A stretch of DNA of 64,000 nt from Leclercia pneumoniae (GTDB lineage Bacteria; Pseudomonadota; Gammaproteobacteria; Enterobacterales; Enterobacteriaceae): positions 1,798,001 to 1,862,000 of the forward strand of contig NZ_CP071383.1 in the NCBI RefSeq assembly GCF_017348915.1, read 5' to 3'. Each line of letters starts with the position of its first letter. Within the stretch, counting starts at the first letter, position 1. Shown piece by piece: positions 39,301 to 46,874 of this stretch. Made by a program: the position numbers and the translations under genes. The notes beneath the pieces were generated by a model. That model was not told where the DNA came from, ran no database searches, and was given only the letters and a program-made list of their open reading frames with translations.

Positions 39301-39891
39301 TTATTGTTCAATCTGGTGATGAATAAAGCGATTGAACTGCATTTGTAGCGAATTAATCATCTGCGATGACCAACGCACTGCACCATTATCGGGCAAGGTT
39401 TGCGGCATCCACACCGCCCAGGCAAAGAGCGCCATGCAGAGCACGCGCTCAAGCTGGTTCCCTTTTTGCGGCGCCAGAATAGGCAGGCGAAAACGCCAGC
39501 GGCAGGGCCAGAGTAGCGGAACGCCGGCCGGGGTGAGCATATCCGCAAGGATATGGCTGAGATAACCGAGTACCATCCCCTGAATGGCATCCGCGGGGAT
39601 AATCCAGTCTTCAGGCACTTTTAAATAAAAGAGGGTAAGGGCGATGAAAACCGCCAGCAGGCTGTGGGTAAAGCCCCGGTGACCAAACATGCGGGCCACC
39701 GGCTTTGATATCCACTTGAGGCGCTGCCCCAGCAGCGATTTTGGGTGATCGATATCCGGAAGCAGACAGGTCAGTACCGCGGAGGGCACAATGTGCCACC
39801 AGTCGCCCTGCGCCAGCACAGGCGTAAGCTCAGCGTTTTTGGCAAACACTGCGCAGGCGAGAGAAAAAAGCAGATGACCTTCCGCCGTCAT
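39301..39891 (-). CDS. ydjM: YdjM, SOS-induced DUF457 inner membrane protein
   Basis: 196 residues, as in E. coli. YdjM/YfhO-type (DUF457) membrane protein, a putative metal-dependent hydrolase, with LPDIDHPKS and GHRGFTHSLL as candidate metal motifs and several hydrophobic segments. The start at 39889-39891 (MTAEGHLLF) was chosen over one four codons upstream by family match. Two LexA boxes precede it, matching its known SOS induction. Precise function unknown. Confidence 0.93.
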   Translation of the reverse strand: MTAEGHLLFSLACAVFAKNAELTPVLAQGDWWHIVPSAVLTCLLPDIDHPKSLLGQRLKWISKPVARMFGHRGFTHSLLAVFIALTLFYLKVPEDWIIPADAIQGMVLGYLSHILADMLTPAGVPLLWPCRWRFRLPILAPQKGNQLERVLCMALFAWAVWMPQTLPDNGAVRWSSQMINSLQMQFNRFIHHQIEQ

Positions 39892-39905
39892 GATAAAACC
39901 CACTA

Positions 39906-39925
39906 AACTGTCGATTCATCCAGTA
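39906..39925. promoter_or_regulatory. LexA box 1 of ydjM
   Basis: AACTGTCGATTCATCCAGTA: CTGT-N8-CCAG, one mismatch to CTGT-N8-ACAG, 15 bp before the ydjM start. Confidence 0.78.
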
Positions 39926-39943
39926 TAGGGTTTTTATACAGTA
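39924..39943. promoter_or_regulatory. LexA box 2 of ydjM (weak)
   Basis: TATAGGGTTTTTATACAGTA keeps one good half-site (ACAG at 39938-39941) and a degenerate other half. E. coli ydjM also has two boxes, the outer one degenerate in the same way, which supports the call. Confidence 0.6.
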
Positions 39944-39985
39944 GACGGAAGAGGTGACGTTGTAACCCTTTGTCACAAATTGCGC

Positions 39986-40747
39986 TTAACGCGCCAGCCA
40001 GCCGCCGTCTACTGCCAGAGTATGACCATTAATATAGTCGGAGGCCGACGAGGCTAAAAACACGACGGGCCCTTGCAGGTCGGCGGGCGTACCCCAGCGA
40101 CCGGCGGGAATACGATCAAGAATCTCTTTGCTGCGCTGTGCATCATCGCGCAGTTGCTGCGTATTATTGGTTGCCATATAACCGGGTGCAATCGCGTTAA
40201 CGTTAATTCCCTGCGTTGCCCATTCGTTGGCCAGCAGTCGTGTAATACCCAGTACGCCACTTTTAGAGGCCGTATATGAGGGCACCCGGATACCGCCCTG
40301 AAAGGAGAGCATCGACGCGATATTAATGATTTTGCCGCCCTGACCCTGGCGAATAAACTGCCGCGCCACGGCTTGCGAGAGGAAAAAGACCGACTTCAGG
40401 TTCAGGTTCATGACCTCATCCCAATCTTTTTCGCTAAAGTTAAGGGCATCTTCCCGGCGGATAGTTCCGGCGTTATTGACCAGAATATCTACCCGGCCCA
40501 TCTCCGTCACCGTCTGGTTGACGATATCGTCCAGGGCATCCTGCTTACTGAGGTCGGCCTGAATAGCCATAAAGCGGCGACCCAGCGCGTTGACTTTTTC
40601 GGCGGTCTCTTGCGGGATTTTGCGGTTTACGCCGACGATGTCGCAGCCTGCCTGTGCCAGGCCGAGCGTCATTCCCTGGCCTAAGCCCGTGTCGCAGCCG
40701 GTGACAATTGCCACTTTACCTGAAAGATTAAAGGCATCCATTATCAT
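39986..40747 (-). CDS. kduD: KduD-type 2-dehydro-3-deoxy-D-gluconate 5-dehydrogenase
   Basis: 253 residues, a classical short-chain dehydrogenase very close to E. coli KduD. NAD motif TGCDTGLGQG at about 17-26; catalytic Ser145, Tyr158 and Lys162 (YTASK). KduD reduces 2,5-diketo-3-deoxygluconate in pectin/uronate breakdown. In E. coli it lies beside kduI, elsewhere on the chromosome; here it stands alone between ydjM and hxpB. The start has GAGGTC upstream; a second ATG two codons on is possible. A KdgR-like operator lies 74 bp upstream. Whether it is the only kduD of the genome cannot be seen. Confidence 0.85.
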   Translation of the reverse strand: MIMDAFNLSGKVAIVTGCDTGLGQGMTLGLAQAGCDIVGVNRKIPQETAEKVNALGRRFMAIQADLSKQDALDDIVNQTVTEMGRVDILVNNAGTIRREDALNFSEKDWDEVMNLNLKSVFFLSQAVARQFIRQGQGGKIINIASMLSFQGGIRVPSYTASKSGVLGITRLLANEWATQGINVNAIAPGYMATNNTQQLRDDAQRSKEILDRIPAGRWGTPADLQGPVVFLASSASDYINGHTLAVDGGWLAR

Positions 40748-40820
40748 GTTGACCTCAGAAAGTAGGGTTATTGTGATTCTGAGATAAGAATAGAAGTGGC
40801 GTATAGAAAATACAAACTAA

Positions 40821-40839
40821 AATGAAATGGCGTTTTAAA
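40821..40839. promoter_or_regulatory. KdgR-like operator upstream of kduD
   Basis: AATGAAATGGCGTTTTAAA agrees with the KdgR consensus as I recall it (AATRAAAYRNYRTTTYATT) at 17 of 19 positions. On the minus strand it abuts a possible promoter TTGTAT-N17-TATTCT. KdgR represses pectin/ketodeoxygluconate genes, matching the downstream product. Confidence 0.65.
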
Positions 40840-40860
40840 ATATTTAAATTGATCGCATTT

Positions 40861-40882
40861 CTGGGCAACCTGGGTTGCCCAG
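40861..40882. terminator. Perfect hairpin after hxpB
   Basis: CTGGGCAACC-TG-GGTTGCCCAG, a perfect 10-bp stem 8 bp beyond the hxpB stop. There is no T-run on the minus strand, so it is either a weak terminator or an mRNA-end-protecting hairpin. Confidence 0.5.
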
Positions 40883-40889
40883 TGCCGCA

Positions 40890-41558
40890 TTAACCGAGCA
40901 GGTGGGCAGGGGTTAGCTGCGTTAGAGAGTGAAGTTTAACATCGGCCAGCGCATAGCGTGCGTCCTGCTGATTCTCCTCGGCAGGTACCACGATAGCGCG
41001 CATGCGTGCCGCTTTACTGGCGATCATGCCATTAACGGAATCTTCCAGCGCGACGCACGCCGTAGGATCGACGCCCAGCTTAGCCGCACAATCCATATAG
41101 ACCTGCGGGTGCGGTTTGCTGTAAGGCAGTTTTTCGGCCGATGCGAGCGCATCGAAGCTGCTGCGCAGATCGAACATCTCCAGCACTTTTTCCAGCATAT
41201 GAAGCGGCGAGGCGGATGCCAGACCCACCCGTAACCCCTGCGCTTTACAGAGCGCGGCGGCTTCGCGCGCGCCTGCCAGCAGCGGGCGGCTCTCTTCAAC
41301 CAGCGCAATGGCGCGGTTGATAATTAAGTCGGTGACTTCGGCCCGGCCCGGACCCGACCAGGGTTGCTGGGCAAACCACAACTCCACCACCATGTCGATC
41401 CGCAGACCGAGGGTATCCGGCAGTTCATTGCGGCGGCTGATATCCACGCCAAGGCTGGCCATGACATCCAGTTCAGCACGATCCCAGAGCGGCTCGGAAT
41501 CGATCAGTAATCCATCCATATCAAAAATGGCAGCAATAATTTGACGCGAGTTTGACAT
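40890..41558 (-). CDS. hxpB: HxpB (YniC), HAD-family hexitol/2-deoxyglucose-6-phosphatase
   Basis: 222 residues, as in E. coli YniC/HxpB. HAD superfamily phosphatase: motif I DMDGLLIDSEP near residue 14, motif II SASPLHMLEK, lysine in PYSKPHPQVY and motif IV VALEDSVNG. It dephosphorylates 2-deoxyglucose 6-phosphate and hexitol phosphates. The start at 41556-41558 (MSNSRQIIAA) follows GGAGAAG; an upstream extension of 16 codons is not conserved. Divergent from yniB. Confidence 0.95.
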   Translation of the reverse strand: MSNSRQIIAAIFDMDGLLIDSEPLWDRAELDVMASLGVDISRRNELPDTLGLRIDMVVELWFAQQPWSGPGRAEVTDLIINRAIALVEESRPLLAGAREAAALCKAQGLRVGLASASPLHMLEKVLEMFDLRSSFDALASAEKLPYSKPHPQVYMDCAAKLGVDPTACVALEDSVNGMIASKAARMRAIVVPAEENQQDARYALADVKLHSLTQLTPAHLLG

Positions 41559-41695
41559 TATAACTTCTCCATAAAGGGGGCCGAACACCGTGGGTGTACA
41601 CAGCAATTTACCATATTGTCCTCAAAGATCGGGCGAAAATGGCGACCAGCAGGTAGACTTATCCACTATGTAAGCGTCTCTATAACGAGGAATCA

Positions 41696-42232
41696 ATGAC
41701 GTATCAACAAGCTGGACGCATAGCCATTCTTAAGCAGATCGCGGGCTGGGTGATTTTTATTCCAACGGTAATTTCCACGATCATCTCTGTTTTGAAATTT
41801 ATGTATGACCACAGCGAAAAGCAGGCCGGTATAAACGCCGTCATGCTGGACTTCGCTCACGTCATGATTGAGATGATGCGTTTTAATACGCCGTTTCTTA
41901 ACTTTTTCTGGTTTAACTCCCCAACTCCGGATTTCAAACAGAGCCTGAATATCGGTTTCTGGATTATCTTTGTCCTTATTTTTGTCGCGCTGGCGTTACA
42001 GGCTTCAGGCGCCCGTATGCGGCGGCAAACTCGTTTTCTGCGCGAGGGGCTTGAAGATCAGCTGATTCTGGAGAAAGCGAAAGGGGCAGAAGGGATGAGC
42101 CGGGAGCAGATTGAGTCGCGTATCGTGGTGCCACACCACACCATTTTCCTGCAAATCTTTCCGCTTTATGTGCTGCCGGTCATTTTGATTATTGGCGGCT
42201 ACTTCTTCTTTTCACTGCTCGGGTTTTTGTAA
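41696..42232 (+). CDS. yniB: YniB, inner membrane protein
   Basis: 178 residues, as in E. coli YniB. Three to four hydrophobic segments: about residues 15-35, 80-100 and 152-176, with a charged central stretch (RMRRQTRFLREGLEDQ). No enzyme motif is recognisable; function unknown. Preceded by CGAGGAAT at a good distance. Convergent with yniA across a GC hairpin. Confidence 0.92.
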   Translation: MTYQQAGRIAILKQIAGWVIFIPTVISTIISVLKFMYDHSEKQAGINAVMLDFAHVMIEMMRFNTPFLNFFWFNSPTPDFKQSLNIGFWIIFVLIFVALALQASGARMRRQTRFLREGLEDQLILEKAKGAEGMSREQIESRIVVPHHTIFLQIFPLYVLPVILIIGGYFFFSLLGFL

Positions 42233-42238
42233 GAGCAT

Positions 42239-42263
42239 TGCCGGGCAGGTTGGCTGCCCGGCA
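42239..42263. terminator. GCCGGGCA hairpin between yniB and yniA
   Basis: Perfect 10-bp stem TGCCGGGCAG-GTTGG-CTGCCCGGCA between two convergent genes; no T-run. Same core as the hairpins at 724 and 7897, suggesting a REP-like family doubling as transcript ends. Confidence 0.6.
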
Positions 42264-42269
42264 GTTCCG

Positions 42270-43130
42270 TCAGGCCGCCAGTACCCTTTCCAGCGCTTTT
42301 TGGGCATTGACCAGATGCTGTCCGCCAAAGAGGATCGCACGGTTCATCAGCGTATAAAGCTGGTAAATAGGTTGGCGCTCAAGGAAGTCTGCCGGCAGGG
42401 GAGAGACCGACTGGTAACCGTCGTAGATTTGTGGCGGCTGTTCTGGGTGCAGCGGCAACATCGCCAGGTCACACTCTCTGTCCCCCCAGTAGCAGGCCGG
42501 GTCAAAAATGTAAGGCCCCTGTGGGCCGAGCGCGCAGTTATCTGACCAGAGATCGCCATGCAGGAGCGACGGCTGCGGTTGATGGGAAGAGAGCCGCTGG
42601 CGGATATGTTCCACGATGGTATCGATATTCCCGAACTCCAGTCCTTTTTCAGCCGCCAGTTCAAGCTGCCAGCCAATGCGTTGCTCGGCAAAAAAAGTAG
42701 ACCAGCGCCGCTGCCAGGCGTTGGGCTGAGGCGTGGTGGAAAGATCGTTATCAAAATCGAGGCCGAATTGTGGCTGGTCGCTCCACTGGTGCAGCCGTGC
42801 AATCTGTTGCCCCAGAATAAAGGCGTTGTGGGCATCCAGCGGACGGGGAGGGAGATAATCCACCACCAAAAAACTGTAATCGCGATCGCTTCCAACGGCC
42901 AGGACCTGCGGTACGCTCACCGTTTTGCTGCGAGAGAGGAGTTCCAACTGATCGGCCTCGGCGGTGAATATAGGCAGTAACTCCCGCTCATCGCATTTAA
43001 CGAAAAGGTCGCGCCCCGCATAGCGCAGATGCCATGCGGCATGGATCTCTCCGCCTGGCAGTTCGTTACGCAGTTCAATTTCACCTTCACCCAGTTGTTC
43101 ACGTAAAAGATGACTGATAGCCTGCCACAT
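42270..43130 (-). CDS. yniA: YniA, fructosamine kinase-like protein
   Basis: 286 residues, as in E. coli YniA. Fructosamine-3-kinase/aminoglycoside phosphotransferase fold: LLHGDLWSDN (catalytic Asp loop) and FDPACYWGDRECDLAM (metal-binding Asp) are present, with the lysine in LFVKCD. Probable deglycation enzyme phosphorylating ribulosamine/fructosamine adducts; the physiological substrate is not established. Confidence 0.94.
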   Translation of the reverse strand: MWQAISHLLREQLGEGEIELRNELPGGEIHAAWHLRYAGRDLFVKCDERELLPIFTAEADQLELLSRSKTVSVPQVLAVGSDRDYSFLVVDYLPPRPLDAHNAFILGQQIARLHQWSDQPQFGLDFDNDLSTTPQPNAWQRRWSTFFAEQRIGWQLELAAEKGLEFGNIDTIVEHIRQRLSSHQPQPSLLHGDLWSDNCALGPQGPYIFDPACYWGDRECDLAMLPLHPEQPPQIYDGYQSVSPLPADFLERQPIYQLYTLMNRAILFGGQHLVNAQKALERVLAA

Positions 43131-43235
43131 GTGCTCTCTCCCATGTTGTCTGCCAGATCATAAAGTTAGCGTAAATTGGTGGTAAAAAAATACGAACTAA
43201 CGCACATCTGCGCCGTTTGGTACGAGCGAGGGCAC

Positions 43236-43523
43236 TTATTGTTGCTTGTGCCACTCATCCCAGGTGGCAATCTCAACCGTCGCCTCTTTACCGGTAGCAC
43301 TTGCCACCAGCCCTTTCGCCAGCGCTTCTACCTCATCCGGACTAAGTGGACTCACCAGACCAAAGGTATTGGGGCCGAGTTCATGCAGATTGCCTTCATC
43401 ATCCGTCAGCGTTAATAAAAAACCGCTGCGGGTAAGATGGTTATTAATTTCGTTCAGTTCAGTCAGCGAATCTTCGTGGACCTTTACGGTTACGACGTAG
43501 CGGGTGATGTCACCACTGCTCAT
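43236..43523 (-). CDS. ydiZ: YdiZ, small uncharacterised protein
   Basis: 95 residues, no signal peptide or membrane segment, acidic. Recognised mainly by its place between pfkB and yniA and by size (E. coli YdiZ 96). A core FLLTLTDDEGNLHELGPNTF stands out. Function unknown. Start followed by MSSGDITRYVVTV, with GAGGTG upstream. Confidence 0.85.
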   Translation of the reverse strand: MSSGDITRYVVTVKVHEDSLTELNEINNHLTRSGFLLTLTDDEGNLHELGPNTFGLVSPLSPDEVEALAKGLVASATGKEATVEIATWDEWHKQQ

Positions 43524-43583
43524 ATTTCACCTCATTGTTATCATGAAATTTTTCTAGCTTAGTCGATTCATCTGGTTTGGCGA

Positions 43584-43605
43584 CCCCTCCGGCAGGCCGA
43601 AGGGG
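43584..43605 (-). terminator. Hairpin after pfkB
   Basis: CCCCTCCGGC-AGG-CCGAAGGGG, nearly perfect stem just beyond the pfkB stop; no clear T-run. Confidence 0.4.
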
Positions 43606-43610
43606 GAATA

Positions 43611-44543
43611 TCAGGATTTCGCCAGGTATTGATATATTTTATCGGTGTCCGCCAGAGAACAGAGACGGGTGCCCTGATTTATGGTGGCTGCGCTACCTGC
43701 GGCGACGCCGTAGCGCGTCATCTCCTGGAGTGATGCCCCCTGCGCCAGCTTGAGCGTCATGGCGCCCACCATACTGTCACCGGCACCGACGGTGCTCTGG
43801 CTTTTCATCGGGGGCGGCACCACCTGGACGAAGCCAGTGGCATCTACGGCCAGTGCTCCCTGTGGACCCAGGGAGACCACCACGCGGTGTGCTTTGCCGC
43901 TTTTTACCAGCTCTTCTGCGGCGGTACGGACGTCATCCGGCTGGGTGAGATCGCGTTTTACCAGCGCGCTCAGCTCTTTTTGGTTGGGTTTCACCAGTTC
44001 AATCCCGCCGAGTGCCAGCGCCGCGGTAAGCGCATCACCCGAGCTGTCCACAATGCAGCGAATACCTTGTCGCTGGGCAGCCTGAATGAGCTGCGTGAGT
44101 TTGTCGGTTTTAACCCCAGGCGGAAGGCTGCCGCTAATAACCAGGATGGATCCGCTTTCAATTGCGAGGACTTTTTCTTCCAGTTGGCGAAACTCGTCAT
44201 CACTCAATGTGGCGCCGGGCATCACAAAGCGGTATTGCTCGCTGTTAGACTCCACGTGAACATGCAGGTTCTGCCGTGTCCAGTCGTGCGCATCCACGGT
44301 CTGAACCGGAACCTGTTCATCCGCAAGCAGGGTAACCAGGTGCTCGCCGGTTGCCCCGCCTGCAGGGAAAATCGCTGTCGCTTTGCCCCCCAGGTGGGTA
44401 ATGGCGCGAGCGACATTGATGCCACCGCCGCCCGGTTCGAACACGGGGGCGCTACAGCGTAATTTACCTTCCGGGTAGATCTGCGCGGTGATGGTCGCAC
44501 TATCCAGTGAAGGGGAGAGCGTTAAAGTAAAGATTCGGACCAT
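43611..44543 (-). CDS. pfkB: PfkB, 6-phosphofructokinase II
   Basis: 310 residues (E. coli 309). Ribokinase-family (PfkB) minor phosphofructokinase. Family signatures: GGGGINVARAITHLGG at the N-terminus and STVGAGDSMVGAM at the C-terminus, containing the catalytic Asp in the GAGD anion hole. The start at 44541-44543 follows GGAGGTTAAA; the 14-codon upstream extension is not conserved. Divergent from ydiY across 292 bp. Confidence 0.97.
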   Translation of the reverse strand: MVRIFTLTLSPSLDSATITAQIYPEGKLRCSAPVFEPGGGGINVARAITHLGGKATAIFPAGGATGEHLVTLLADEQVPVQTVDAHDWTRQNLHVHVESNSEQYRFVMPGATLSDDEFRQLEEKVLAIESGSILVISGSLPPGVKTDKLTQLIQAAQRQGIRCIVDSSGDALTAALALGGIELVKPNQKELSALVKRDLTQPDDVRTAAEELVKSGKAHRVVVSLGPQGALAVDATGFVQVVPPPMKSQSTVGAGDSMVGAMTLKLAQGASLQEMTRYGVAAGSAATINQGTRLCSLADTDKIYQYLAKS

Positions 44544-44713
44544 TTTAACCTCCATTTTGTATGGGCAGCTTAAGCCTGGCACCAATAAGCCGATCGCGAA
44601 AGTAAATAACAGTATGATTTCTCATATAAATATTTTTTTGCGATGTCGCTTCTATTTATATTTTTTTAAAGGGTTTGAGATCGTTCTTATTCAAAAAATG
44701 AAATAAGAAATCA

Positions 44714-44742
44714 TTGCTATGTTATTTGAGCCTTTTTATAAT
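44714..44742 (+). promoter_or_regulatory. Candidate promoter of the ydiY leader
   Basis: TTGCTA (44714-44719), 17-bp spacer, perfect TATAAT (44737-44742). Predicted start near 44749, 43 nt before the leader hairpin. Confidence 0.6.
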
Positions 44743-44791
44743 TTGTTACCTTTCGATGGGCGGCTTGTTATTGATCCATAAGAAGGTTTCC

Positions 44792-44815
44792 GGGACCGTG
44801 ATGGTCTCTTTTTTT
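44792..44815 (+). terminator. Terminator-like hairpin in the ydiY leader
   Basis: GGGACC-GTGAT-GGTCTC stem (one wobble) followed by seven Ts, ending 20 bp before the ydiY ATG. It has the form of an intrinsic terminator placed upstream of its gene, as in attenuation, or could end a short RNA of about 67 nt. Confidence 0.65.
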
Positions 44816-44835
44816 GTTGTACGGACTCTTTATAA

Positions 44836-45594
44836 ATGAAGCTCTTAAAGACAGTACCCGCTGCGATGATGTTAGCGGGGGGCATGTTTGTATCTCAGTA
44901 TGCAGCTGCCGATGATTCCGTTTTTACTGTCATGGATGATCCCTCCACTGCGCAGAAACCTTTTGAAGGCAACCTTAACGCAGGTTATCTGGCGCAATCC
45001 GGTAACACGAAAAGCTCATCTCTGACGGCTGACAGCACACTGACCTGGTACGGTAATACGACCGCATGGTCACTGTGGGGGAATGCCAGCAACACCTCTT
45101 CTAACGATGAGCGCTCTTCCGAGAAATATGCGGTGGGCGGACGTAGCCGTTACAATTTGACTGATGTGGATTACCTGTTTGGCCAGGCAAGCTGGCTGAC
45201 CGACCGCTACAACGGCTATAAGGAACGCGATGTGGGGACCGTCGGTTACGGTCGTCAGTTCCTGAGTGGCCCGGTTCACAGCTTCCGTTTTGAATTTGGT
45301 CCGGGCGTACGTTACGACAAATATACCGACGGCGATAGTGAAACTCAGCCGCTGGGTTATGCGTCCGGGACTTACGCCTGGCAGATGACAGACACCACCA
45401 AATTTACCCAGGGTGTTTCTGTCTTTGGTGCAGAGGATACTACCGTAAACTCAGAAACGGCGCTTAACGTTGCCATTAACGAGCATTTCGGTTTGAAAGT
45501 CGCTTACAACGTGACCTGGAACTCCGAGCCGCCGTCGTCTGCGCCAGAGCATACCGACCGTAGAACCACGCTCTCACTGGGCTACAAGATGTAA
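44836..45594 (+). CDS. ydiY: YdiY, DUF481 outer membrane protein
   Basis: 252 residues, as in E. coli YdiY, an acid-inducible DUF481 protein. Signal peptide cleaved near residue 25 (YAAA|DD); the mature part is rich in alternating aromatic/polar residues (NAGYLAQSGNTKSSSL, SFRFEFGPGVRYDKY) and ends LSLGYKM, consistent with an outer membrane beta-barrel. Function unknown. No strong Shine-Dalgarno; a terminator-like hairpin lies just upstream. Confidence 0.94.
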   Translation: MKLLKTVPAAMMLAGGMFVSQYAAADDSVFTVMDDPSTAQKPFEGNLNAGYLAQSGNTKSSSLTADSTLTWYGNTTAWSLWGNASNTSSNDERSSEKYAVGGRSRYNLTDVDYLFGQASWLTDRYNGYKERDVGTVGYGRQFLSGPVHSFRFEFGPGVRYDKYTDGDSETQPLGYASGTYAWQMTDTTKFTQGVSVFGAEDTTVNSETALNVAINEHFGLKVAYNVTWNSEPPSSAPEHTDRRTTLSLGYKM

Positions 45595-45600
45595 TAATGG

Positions 45601-45627
45601 CGGGCCAATTAATATTGGCCCGTTTTT
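45601..45627 (+). terminator. ydiY rho-independent terminator
   Basis: CGGGCCAAT-TAAT-ATTGGCCCG followed by TTTTTAA, 6 bp after the stop. Confidence 0.9.
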
Positions 45628-45850
45628 AATTCTGCGCCAGGAAATAACAAACGCCGTTTTAAAAATATTAGCGTAGCTGATATCTCCATATTTCCTCCAT
45701 CATTCCTTTGACTGAGCTTTGTCAGTTTATTTGACACGAATTGATAAATATTTTGACTAGGCAAAAGTGTGATCCAGATCTACACTGTGAACACAGGCAA
45801 TATAAAGCCTATTAAGTTGTTCTGTATTAATTCTGTGTGAGATATCTGTT

Positions 45851-46084
45851 ATGAATAAAATTACAACTGCGGCTGCAGTGACTGTGCTTTCTGCACTTTC
45901 ATTCGGCGTATTTGCCGCCGATGCCGTTTATGACTCTGCCAGTAACATGAATAGCCAAATTGGTATTACTCAAGCTTCCGACGTTGAAGCAGGTTCAAAC
46001 ATCGCGCCGGGTTCACAGTCCACAGGGCAGTCCATGGACAAAGCCTTTGATGTGCATACTCTGGTTGCGGGTGAATGGTCCTGA
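45851..46084 (+). CDS. Unrecognised small exported protein (77 aa)
   Basis: 77 residues. A textbook signal peptide (MNKITTAAAVTVLSALSFGV) with cleavage after residue 22 (FA|AD) leaves a mature peptide of about 55 residues, acidic, Ser/Gln/Asp-rich, without cysteine: VYDSASNMNSQIGI, ASDVEAGSNIAPG and AFDVHTLVAGEWS. I do not recognise a family. It has GAGATATCTGTT before the ATG and its own strong terminator, so expression as a separate unit is likely. The upstream 256 bp is AT-rich with TTGACA/TTGACT elements and an imperfect CRP-like TGTGATCCAGATCTACAC. K-12 has no obvious equivalent between ydiY and thrS. Confidence 0.72.
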   Translation: MNKITTAAAVTVLSALSFGVFAADAVYDSASNMNSQIGITQASDVEAGSNIAPGSQSTGQSMDKAFDVHTLVAGEWS

Positions 46085-46132
46085 CACATGCTAATAATGG
46101 CTGGCCGTTGATTTCACATCGTCGTGCCGAGT

Positions 46133-46166
46133 AAAAAAACCGGATCTTGTCGTACCGGTTTTTTTT
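46133..46166 (+). terminator. Terminator of the 77-residue exported protein gene
   Basis: AACCGG ... CCGGTT with an 11-nt loop, A7 before and T8 after; active in either direction. Confidence 0.88.
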
Positions 46167-46263
46167 ATTTTTCGCATTAATGGTTAAAATATTTAAAATT
46201 GAATTTTAGTTCTGCGCACAGAGTGCAAATTTAAGTAAAGATCGCTTGCCCGAAACGAGGGGA

Positions 46264-46371
46264 TTATCCCCAAATCATCGCAGCCCAACGTAATAACAAC
46301 ATCGCAGCGCATATTGCGATAAGTATCAGCACCATTTTCCAGTGTTTTTTTGAAAAGCGTTTCGTTGGCAT
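46264..46371 (-). CDS. yniD: YniD, single-span small membrane protein
   Basis: 35 residues, MPTKRFSKKHWKMVL followed by one hydrophobic helix to RWAAMIWG. It matches E. coli YniD as I recall it in length and nearly throughout. The basic N-terminus suggests N-in topology in the inner membrane. GGATGG precedes the start. The stop codon lies in a GGGGATTATCCCC palindrome. Function unknown. Confidence 0.85.
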   Translation of the reverse strand: MPTKRFSKKHWKMVLILIAICAAMLLLRWAAMIWG

Positions 46372-46469
46372 AGTTTCCATCCCTGTTCGAATCCCGACGA
46401 AGTTTATCAAACTTCGCCTGACGATGCTTCCACCCACTCGCTCGGGAAAAACGCGGCAGAGGTTATGTC

Positions 46470-46562
46470 TTAAAACCAGTGAAATTTATTCGCAAGGATC
46501 AGTACCACACCCGCTGCGGAGAGAATGTTCAGGATAACCACGGTTCGACTGGATACATTCAT
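46470..46562 (-). CDS. Candidate small membrane protein (30 aa)
   Basis: 30 residues: MNVSSRTVVILNILSAAGVV then a hydrophobic end LILANKFHWF. One predicted transmembrane helix (about 8-24) with an aromatic tail, the usual look of enterobacterial small membrane proteins. GGGGCG lies 8 nt before the ATG, a weak Shine-Dalgarno. It lies 98 bp upstream of yniD on the same strand, with a perfect CGAAGTTT-ATC-AAACTTCG hairpin (46398-46416) in between. I cannot name it; coding status is inferred only from composition and context. Confidence 0.5.
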   Translation of the reverse strand: MNVSSRTVVILNILSAAGVVLILANKFHWF

Positions 46563-46874
46563 AAGACGCCCCATTATCTGTTAACGGACCAGTACAAGGA
46601 TAGCTCAGCAATTGCGCCTTGCCTGTTCCCGCTTTGAATCTCAGACAAAAGTACCAGTGACTCATTCTCCGGGGAGGGTGTTTTCACTCTTTTGTTAGTG
46701 TTACCATCGGCATGCTGATCGAAAGGGGAAACCACACCCTTCGATCTTGTGCGGGATGACAAGCCAATTTGACGATTGTTGGTCAGATGGTTCGGTAATC
46801 CACTGTTAACTGTAAAATTATTCTCTTTGCATATGCTCTTATGTGTGGGGCATCACTGCGAATAAGGACATAAA
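46563..46874 (+). promoter_or_regulatory. thrS promoter and leader region
   Basis: 312 bp upstream of thrS. E. coli thrS has a long leader whose tRNA-like operator lets ThrS repress its own translation; the corresponding leader must lie here, and AAGGACAT before the ATG is the ribosome site. I did not resolve the operator arms. A 62-codon frame on the minus strand (46574-46762) looks like noise. Confidence 0.5.

Larger units (their letters stand above)
44544..44835. other. Divergent pfkB/ydiY region
   Basis: 292 bp, AT-rich. It holds a sigma-70-like promoter and terminator-like hairpin toward ydiY (listed separately) and, presumably, the pfkB promoter near 44600. No gene is visible. Confidence 0.6.

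Noticed and set aside
45770..45790. TGTGATCCAGATCTACAC as a CRP site upstream of the 77-residue protein gene
   Set aside because: The right half is out of register by one base compared with TGTGA-N6-TCACA, so it is only noted as CRP-like, not called.
46384..46400. GTTCGAATCCCGACGA resembling a tRNA T-arm
   Set aside because: The bases flanking TTCGAAT (CCCTG and CCCGA) do not pair to form a T-stem, and no acceptor, D or anticodon arms are nearby.
46574..46762. 62-codon frame on the minus strand in the thrS leader
   Set aside because: Low-complexity hydrophilic product, no ribosome site, overlaps the expected thrS regulatory leader.
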